Positions 5,987-10,987 of a stretch of 10,987 bases of DNA are shown piece after piece. Made by a program: the position numbers and the translations under genes. The stretch is from JACVRW01 sp036009005 (lineage in GTDB: Bacteria > Actinomycetota > Thermoleophilia > Solirubrobacterales > Thermoleophilaceae): contig DASYMP010000117.1 in the NCBI GenBank assembly GCA_036009005.1, positions 1 through 10,987 of the forward strand. The letters are read 5' to 3'. Every line of letters starts with the position of its first letter. Position 1 is the stretch's first letter. The notes beneath the pieces are model-generated. The model was not told the origin of the DNA. It did not search any database and saw only the letters and a program-made list of their open reading frames with translations.

Positions 5987-6754
5987 ATGAGCATGTTGCG
6001 CAACCTCGAGGCGAAGCTCGGCGGGCTGGTCGAGGGCGCTTTCGGCCGGGCCTTCCGGACGAGCGTCCAGCCGGTCGAGCTGGCGCACAAGCTGGCGAAG
6101 GAGATGGAGGACAACCAGATGGCCTCCGTCTCGCGCGTGTACGTGCCGAACCATTACCGCGTCTTCCTCTCGCCAAAGGACCGCGAGCAGTTCGCGAGCT
6201 ACGAGCCCGCGCTGCGGAAGGAGCTGTCCGACTATCTCCTGGAGCACGCGCGCCAGGAGCAGTTCGCGCTGTCGACGCGCCCGCAGGTGGAGTTCGACAC
6301 CGACGAGCGCCTCGATCTTGGCGAGTTCGGCATCCAGGCGCAGCTGCTGGCCGACCCCGAGGACGAGCAGCTGGACGAGGGCCCGGCCCCGCCCGCGCCA
6401 TCCGCTGGCGACTTCGGTCACACGATGGTCTACTCGCCGAGCCGCGACGCGCGCAGAATCGAGCCCGCCTCCGACCGCCGTCAGGCGCTGCTCGTGGGTG
6501 GCGGCCGCCGCAACGTGCTCAGCGGCAGCCGGATCGTCCTCGGACGCAGCCGCGAGGCCGACATCGTGCTCCAGGACCCGAACGTGTCGCGGCGACACGC
6601 CGAGGTGCGGCGCGACGAGGCCGGCTGGCAGATCGTCGATCTCGGCTCCACCAACGGCATCAAGGTGAACGGCCGGCGCGTGGACAACCAGCCGCTCACG
6701 CCGGGCGACGAGATCACGATCGGCGTCACGGACCTGACCTTCGAGCTCGACTAG
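5987..6754 (+). CDS. fhaA: FhaA-like protein: DUF3662 plus C-terminal FHA domain
   Basis: The product is 255 residues, soluble. The N-terminal DUF3662 / FhaA_N domain (about 1-118) contains LVEGAFGRAFRTSVQPVELA (14-33), characteristic of FhaA. A short acidic and Pro-rich linker (about 122-160) includes a lone Thr in GHTMVYSP (144-151). The FHA domain (about 165-255) has GRSREADIVLQD (186-197) with phosphate-binding Arg187, SRRH (201-204), and GSTNG (220-224), so it should bind phosphothreonine. In Mycobacterium, FhaA (527 residues) binds the phosphorylated pseudokinase domain of MviN and restrains peptidoglycan synthesis; here the linker is much shorter. The start is ATG 5987, with a second ATG two codons later (5993) that has better spacing from AGGCG (5981-5985). 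Spacing to the kinase (18 bp) and to fhaB (3 bp) indicates one operon. Confidence 0.93.
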   Translation: MSMLRNLEAKLGGLVEGAFGRAFRTSVQPVELAHKLAKEMEDNQMASVSRVYVPNHYRVFLSPKDREQFASYEPALRKELSDYLLEHARQEQFALSTRPQVEFDTDERLDLGEFGIQAQLLADPEDEQLDEGPAPPAPSAGDFGHTMVYSPSRDARRIEPASDRRQALLVGGGRRNVLSGSRIVLGRSREADIVLQDPNVSRRHAEVRRDEAGWQIVDLGSTNGIKVNGRRVDNQPLTPGDEITIGVTDLTFELD

Positions 6755-6757
6755 CGG

Positions 6758-7243
6758 ATGGACGAGCCGCTAGCCGTAGCGCTGAAGTTCGGCTTCCTGG
6801 CCGTCCTCTACCTGTTCCTCATGTGGGTGGTCCGCAGCGCGATGCGCGACCTCGCGAGCTCCTCGGGTGGGGCCGCGGCCGCAGAGCCGGTGGAGGTGCC
6901 CGGGCCGAGCAGGCGCGACCGCGACCGCAGCCCGCCGCCGCGCTCCGGAGGACCCGCGCGCCTGCTCGTCGTTGCCGCGATGGGTCACGAGCCGGGTACG
7001 AGCTTCGACGTGGGTGACGAGCTGATCTTCGGCCGCGGCGACCGGGCGGACGTGCGTGTGGAGGACCCGTTCGCGTCGTCCGCCCACGCACGGATCTTCG
7101 ACCGCGGCGGCTCCATGTACCTCGAGGACATGGGCTCGACGAACGGGACGTACCTGAACGGGCGCCAGGTGAAGTCCGCCGAGCGCCTGAACACGTCGGA
7201 CACCATCCGGATCGGCGACAGCGAATACCGCTACGAGGAGTAG
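6758..7243 (+). CDS. fhaB: FhaB-like membrane-anchored FHA protein (FipA-like)
   Basis: The protein is 161 residues. One N-terminal transmembrane helix (about 8-26) is followed by a charged, low-complexity linker (about 27-67) and a cytoplasmic FHA domain (about 68-160). The phosphothreonine-binding residues are present: FGRGDRADV (91-99) with Arg93, SSAH (107-110), and GSTNGTYLNG (126-135). This matches the architecture of mycobacterial FhaB/FipA (155 residues), a kinase substrate linked to division-complex assembly. It begins 3 bp after the fhaA stop with no obvious Shine-Dalgarno, so it probably depends on coupling. Its own end, GAGGAGTAG, supplies the ribosome-binding site for pstP. Confidence 0.93.
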   Translation: MDEPLAVALKFGFLAVLYLFLMWVVRSAMRDLASSSGGAAAAEPVEVPGPSRRDRDRSPPPRSGGPARLLVVAAMGHEPGTSFDVGDELIFGRGDRADVRVEDPFASSAHARIFDRGGSMYLEDMGSTNGTYLNGRQVKSAERLNTSDTIRIGDSEYRYEE

Positions 7244-7247
7244 CCCG

Positions 7248-8486
7248 ATGGCGCTCCGAATCGTCGAGGAGGCAGGCCGCACCGACGTGGGCCGCCAGCG
7301 CACCGCGAACGAGGACTCGCTCGTGATGAGGCCGCCGCTGTTCGCCGTGGCCGACGGCATGGGCGGGGCAAAGGCAGGCGAGGTGGCATCCGCCGTGGCG
7401 GTCGCGGCCGTCGAGGACGCCCGCGAGTCGGGCGAGCCGATCGAGGCGCAGCTCGCGGGCATCGTTCGTGACGCGAACAGGCGCATCTACGACCTCGCGG
7501 TGGCCGACGAGTCGCGGCGCGGCATGGGTACGACGCTCACGCTGGTGAAGGTGCACGACGGCGAGGTGAGCCTCGCGCACGTGGGCGACAGCCGCGCCTA
7601 CCGGATGCGCGACGGCGAGCTCACGCAGCTCACGCGCGACCACTCGCTGGTGGCCGAGCTCGAGCGCAGCGGGCAGATCACGCCTGAGGCGGCGGAGCAC
7701 CATCCGCAGCGCTCCATCATCACGCGCGCGCTCGGCCCGGAGCCGGACGTGGAGGTGGACACCTACACGCTCGCGAGCCGCGAGGACGACGTCTTCCTGA
7801 TCTGCTCCGACGGCCTCACGTCGATGATCTCCGACGACGAGGTGGCCTCGATCCTGCGCTCTGCGAGCTCGCTCGACGAGGCGGCCGGTGCGCTGGTGCT
7901 CGCCGCGAACCAGAGCGGTGGCAAGGACAACATCACCGTGATCCTGTTCCGCCTGGGCGATGGTGATGCGGCGGCCGCGGAGGACGCGCCCGCGCAGCCG
8001 CTGCCGGGCGACGAGGAGACGATCGCCGGCCAGCTGCACGCCTCGGACCTCGAGGCCGCAGCGGCGGCACCGACGCTGGAGCCGCGCGGCCGGAGCGCGC
8101 CCGAGCCGACCGGCGCCGTGCCGCGTGCATCGGGGCGTCGCGCCGGCCGCTCGGCCCGCTCGCGCCGGCCGCGCGCGTTCCTCCGTGCGCTCGTCGGCCT
8201 CGTCGTGCTCGCGGCGCTCGTCGCGGGGCTCTACGCGCTGAGCCGGCAGGTCTACTTCGTCGGCACGAACGACGCCGGCCTCGTGACGGTCTACCGGGGC
8301 ATCCCGTACGAGCTGCCGCTCGGGGTCGACCTCTACGACGAGGACTACGCGAGCGCCATGCCCGCGAGGGCGATCCCGGCCACTCGCCGCGCCCGCGTGC
8401 TCGACCACGAGTGGCGCAGCCGCAAGGACGCGGTCGGCCTCGTTCGCGCGCTCGAACGGGGCCAGTTGGACACCGGAGGCGGCTGA
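7248..8486 (+). CDS. pstP: PP2C-family Ser/Thr protein phosphatase, membrane-anchored
   Basis: The protein is 412 residues. The PP2C (PPM) catalytic domain (about 5-237) carries RTDVGRQRTANED (11-23), ADGMGG with metal ligand Asp36 (35-40), GMGTTLT (92-98), HVGDSRAYR (111-119), CSDGL with Asp188 (186-190), and GGKDNIT with Asp227 (224-230). These ligands bind the two catalytic Mn/Mg ions. A disordered Ala/Pro/Arg linker (about 238-310) leads to a transmembrane helix (about 311-333). An outside tail follows with YFVGTNDAGLVTVYRGIPYE (336-355), the same short domain found in mycobacterial PstP. It would dephosphorylate the upstream kinase, FHA proteins and other wall-growth substrates. The start has a good GAGGAG (7237-7242, overlapping the fhaB stop) 5 bp before the ATG. 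The stop overlaps rodA as TGATG. Confidence 0.96.
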   Translation: MALRIVEEAGRTDVGRQRTANEDSLVMRPPLFAVADGMGGAKAGEVASAVAVAAVEDARESGEPIEAQLAGIVRDANRRIYDLAVADESRRGMGTTLTLVKVHDGEVSLAHVGDSRAYRMRDGELTQLTRDHSLVAELERSGQITPEAAEHHPQRSIITRALGPEPDVEVDTYTLASREDDVFLICSDGLTSMISDDEVASILRSASSLDEAAGALVLAANQSGGKDNITVILFRLGDGDAAAAEDAPAQPLPGDEETIAGQLHASDLEAAAAAPTLEPRGRSAPEPTGAVPRASGRRAGRSARSRRPRAFLRALVGLVVLAALVAGLYALSRQVYFVGTNDAGLVTVYRGIPYELPLGVDLYDEDYASAMPARAIPATRRARVLDHEWRSRKDAVGLVRALERGQLDTGGG

Positions 8487-9928
8487 TGTCGGCACGCACC
8501 CGTGAACTGTTCGGGCTCCTGCCCGTGTCACTCCTGGTGGCGGCCGGCTTCGCCGCCGTGATCTCCACGCGCAGCGAGAACGTCTCGGACGCCACGCTCA
8601 CCTACGGCGCGTTCTTCCTCGGGCTGTGCGTGCTCGCACACCTCTTCATCCGCGCCCGCCTGCCGAACGCCGACCCGTACATGTTCCCCCTGGCGAGCGT
8701 GCTCGCCGGCATCGGCCTCGTGCTGATCTATCGCATCGACCCGGAGCTGGCTCGTGAGCAGGCGCAGTGGTTCGTGTTCGGCCTCGCCCTGTTCTGCATC
8801 ACGATCGTGCTGGTCGAGGACCACCACGTGCTCGAGCGCTACCGCTACACGATCGCCGCAGCGAGCATCGCGCTCCTGATGATGCCGCGCCTCCCGGGCA
8901 TCGGCGCGCAGGTGAACGGCGCGTACCTGGCGATCAGGGTCGGTCCGATCCAGTTCCAGCCCGCCGAGTTCGCGAAGCTCGGGATCATCATCTTCCTCGC
9001 GAGCTACCTGCGCGAGACGGGCGACATCCTGGTGCGGCCGCGGCTGCGGCCGCTGCCCTACCAGCGCCAGCTCGTCCTGTGGGGGATACCGGCGCTCCTG
9101 ACGCTCCTCGGCGTCGCGGTGCTCGGGCTCGGCCCGGCGGGGTCGGTGCTGCTCGGCGTGTTCCTGTTCTCGTTCGCCGCAGTCGTGCGCGACCGGCCCT
9201 CGCCGAAGCACTTCGGCCCGCTACTGCTCGTGTGGGGCCTCGCGATGCTGATGCTGATCGTCATCCGCGACCTCGGCAGCTCGCTGATGTTCTTCGGCGG
9301 CTTCCTCACGCTGCTGTGGGTGGCCACCGCGCGGCTGTCACTGATCGGCGTGGGCTCCACGATGTTCTTCGGCGGCGCGTTCTACCTCTCGCAGAGCGTG
9401 GCGCACGTCAAGGAGCGCGTGGACGTCTGGCTCGACCCGTTCGCGAAGGGCGTGGTGAACGACGAGGGCTACCAGCTCGCTCAGTCGCTGTTCGCCCAAG
9501 CGGACGGCGGGCTGTTCGGCCAGGGCTTCGGTCAGGCGCTGCTCAACCTCCCCGGTGGCGGGACGATCCTGCCCGCCGCGCACACCGACCTGATCTACGC
9601 CGTGCTCGCCAACGAGGCCGGGCTGTTCGGCGCCGCGGGCCTGATCGGCGTCTACCTCCTGCTGGTCTATCGCGGGCTCCGCGCCGCCCTCTCCGCGGCC
9701 GACGGCTTCTCGAAGCTGCTCGCCACCGGGCTCACCGCGGTGCTGGCGATCCAGGTGTTCGTGATCGTCGGCGGGGTCACCCGCGTGATTCCGCTCACCG
9801 GCGTCACGCTGCCGTTCGTCTCCTACGGCGGCAGCTCGATCGTCGCGAACCTCGTGCTGCTCGCGCTGCTCCTCGTGGTCTCGGACCACGCGCGCTCCGA
9901 GGCCCGCCGCCGCGGGGGACTGGTGTGA
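8486..9928 (+). CDS. rodA: SEDS peptidoglycan glycosyltransferase RodA (FtsW/RodA/SpoVE family)
   Basis: The protein is 480 residues, with about ten or more hydrophobic helices throughout. It polymerises lipid II into glycan strands together with a class B PBP. SEDS signatures are QPAEFAKL (158-165), RDLGSSL with the predicted catalytic Asp262 (261-267), ERVDVWLDPF (310-319), GYQLAQSLFA (328-337), HTDLIYAVLANEAGL (366-380) and IPLTGVTLPFVSYGGSS (435-451). The family cannot by itself separate RodA from FtsW. The adjacent pbpA and the fha-pstP context favour the elongation protein RodA. The ATG (8486) overlaps the pstP stop as TGATG and has GGAGG 6 bp upstream, so an earlier in-frame start inside pstP was rejected. 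The stop is followed 4 bp later by the pbpA GTG. Confidence 0.96.
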   Translation: MSARTRELFGLLPVSLLVAAGFAAVISTRSENVSDATLTYGAFFLGLCVLAHLFIRARLPNADPYMFPLASVLAGIGLVLIYRIDPELAREQAQWFVFGLALFCITIVLVEDHHVLERYRYTIAAASIALLMMPRLPGIGAQVNGAYLAIRVGPIQFQPAEFAKLGIIIFLASYLRETGDILVRPRLRPLPYQRQLVLWGIPALLTLLGVAVLGLGPAGSVLLGVFLFSFAAVVRDRPSPKHFGPLLLVWGLAMLMLIVIRDLGSSLMFFGGFLTLLWVATARLSLIGVGSTMFFGGAFYLSQSVAHVKERVDVWLDPFAKGVVNDEGYQLAQSLFAQADGGLFGQGFGQALLNLPGGGTILPAAHTDLIYAVLANEAGLFGAAGLIGVYLLLVYRGLRAALSAADGFSKLLATGLTAVLAIQVFVIVGGVTRVIPLTGVTLPFVSYGGSSIVANLVLLALLLVVSDHARSEARRRGGLV

Positions 9929-9932
9929 GCGC

Positions 9933-10987
9933 GTGAACCGCCAGATCGTGCACCTGTTCGGCGTGTTCACGTTCCTGTTCGCGGTGCTGGTCGTCTTCAC
10001 CTCGCGCTGGACCGTCTTCGAGGCGAACTCGCTGACCGACAACCAGTACAACCGCCGCCCGCTGATCGAGGAACAGCGCATCCCTCGCGGGTTGATCTTC
10101 GCGTCCGACGGGAAGACGGTGCTCGCTCAGAACCGGCGCCACGGTCGCGGCGAGGACCGCACCTACTCGCGCAGCTATCCGAAGGGCGGCCTGTTCGCGC
10201 ACCCGCTCGGGTTCTCGTACATCCGCAACGGCCGCCGCGGGCTCGAGCAGAGCCGCAACGACGCCCTCGTCGGCAGGGAGAACGAGTTCCAGTCGATCCT
10301 GTCCGGCCTCGAGAGCGCGCGGGACGAGGGCAACGACGTCGTCACGAACCTCGACGTGCGCGGCACCCAGGCCGCCGAGGCCGCGCTCGCCGGCCGCAAG
10401 GGCGCCGTGGTCGCGATCGAGCCGAAGACCGGCAAGGTGCGCGTGATGGTGTCGGTGCCCGAGTACGACCCGAACTCGATCCCGTCGCAGATCCGCCGGC
10501 TGAACAACGACCGCACGAACCAGCCGCTCCTCAACCGCACGACCCAGGAGCTCTACCCGCCGGGCTCGACGTTCAAGGTCGTGACCGCCACGGCGGCCCT
10601 GGACAGTGGCAAGATCACGCCCGACACTGTCATCGACGCCTCATCGCCGAAGACGATCAGCGGCGTGCCGCTCGAGAACGCCGGCGGCGAGCAGTTCGGC
10701 TCGATCTCCGCCACGGACGCGCTCACCCACTCGGTGAACACGTACTGGGCGCAGGTGGGCGAGCGCATCGGCCGCGACACGCTCGTGGAGTACATGCGCC
10801 GCTTCGGCTTCTACGAGGACCCGAAGCTCGACTACCCGGCCTCCCAGATGATCCCGAGCGGGGTCATCAGCGGGAAGGGCGCCTTCGTGGACGACGGCTT
10901 CGACGTGGGCCGCGTGGCGATCGGGCAGGGCGGGCTCGAGGGAGAGGTGCGCGCCGGGCCGCTCCAGATGGCGGAGGTGGCCGCCGC
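9933..10987 (+). CDS. pbpA: Class B penicillin-binding protein (transpeptidase), partial at 3' end
   Basis: The first 351 codons are present; the window edge cuts the gene. A short cytoplasmic start leads to a transmembrane helix (about 6-24). The PBP dimer-like N-terminal region follows (RRPLIEEQRIPRG at 41-53, a conserved class B box), then the transpeptidase domain from about 155. The active-site STFK gives Ser212 and Lys215, and SVN (267-269) is the second motif. The third motif (KTG) must lie downstream of the window. It crosslinks peptidoglycan outside the membrane as the partner of RodA. The start is GTG 9933, 4 bp after the rodA stop; a GTG at 9925 stops after three codons. The Shine-Dalgarno is weak (a GGGGGA about 13 bp upstream), which suggests translation coupled to rodA. 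Length and motif order fit actinobacterial PbpA. Confidence 0.95.
   Translation, partial: MNRQIVHLFGVFTFLFAVLVVFTSRWTVFEANSLTDNQYNRRPLIEEQRIPRGLIFASDGKTVLAQNRRHGRGEDRTYSRSYPKGGLFAHPLGFSYIRNGRRGLEQSRNDALVGRENEFQSILSGLESARDEGNDVVTNLDVRGTQAAEAALAGRKGAVVAIEPKTGKVRVMVSVPEYDPNSIPSQIRRLNNDRTNQPLLNRTTQELYPPGSTFKVVTATAALDSGKITPDTVIDASSPKTISGVPLENAGGEQFGSISATDALTHSVNTYWAQVGERIGRDTLVEYMRRFGFYEDPKLDYPASQMIPSGVISGKGAFVDDGFDVGRVAIGQGGLEGEVRAGPLQMAEVAA

Noticed and set aside
4865..6598. 577-codon open frame on the minus strand
   Set aside because: It lies antisense to the kinase and fhaA genes, is Arg/Ala/Gly-rich low complexity, and has no domain. It is a by-product of high GC.
8411..8485. Earlier in-frame start extending rodA into pstP
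   Set aside because: The ATG at 8486 has a GGAGG and the usual TGATG overlap, and the extra 25 residues are Arg-rich and do not resemble a SEDS N-terminus.
6819..8531. 570-codon open frame on the minus strand
   Set aside because: It lies antisense to fhaB and pstP, which have clear domains; the composition is typical of GC-rich shadow frames.

Overview
The window is GC-rich, and it carries the FHA / PP2C / RodA / class B PBP gene set that sits near the replication origin in many Actinomycetota. From the protein signatures and the unusual gene order I infer a deep-branching actinomycete, probably class Thermoleophilia (Solirubrobacterales or Gaiellales-like). That placement is a recognition-based inference, not a search result.

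Layout. (1) 1-43: acidic C-terminal tail of a + strand gene that enters from the left. (2) 44-472: about 430 bp with no ordinary gene. It holds a strong minus-strand intrinsic terminator (85-121), several hairpins, and a near-perfect extended Shine-Dalgarno sequence in the loop of a hairpin, followed by a possible 14-codon peptide. (3) 473-4000, minus strand: a tightly packed five-gene unit. In transcription order it encodes a membrane-anchored protein with a CARDB-like C-terminal domain (apparent CTG start), a DUF4446 membrane protein, prephenate dehydratase (pheA), an HNH endonuclease-family protein, and a small membrane coiled-coil protein ending in poly-Q and poly-T. (4) 4001-4099: divergent intergenic region that must hold both promoters. 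(5) 4100-10987, plus strand: a Ser/Thr kinase fused to a polytopic membrane domain, an FhaA-like protein (DUF3662 plus FHA), an FhaB-like membrane FHA protein, a PstP-type PP2C phosphatase with an extracellular tail, RodA (SEDS glycosyltransferase), and the first 351 codons of a PbpA-type class B transpeptidase, cut by the window edge.

How it works together. The plus-strand unit is a signalling and wall-synthesis module. The kinase and PstP would set the phospho-threonine state, the two FHA proteins would read it, and RodA with its partner PBP would polymerise and crosslink peptidoglycan during elongation. Compared with the classical fhaA-fhaB-pstP-rodA-pbpA-pknA-pknB order, a kinase without PASTA repeats, carrying instead a many-helix membrane domain, sits upstream of fhaA. 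The minus-strand unit mixes phenylalanine biosynthesis with proteins of unknown role. Its first gene encodes a single-pass protein that looks envelope-associated and is divergent from the kinase.

I see no insertion sequences, CRISPR arrays, tRNA or rRNA genes. The most puzzling stretch is the non-coding region at 44-472.
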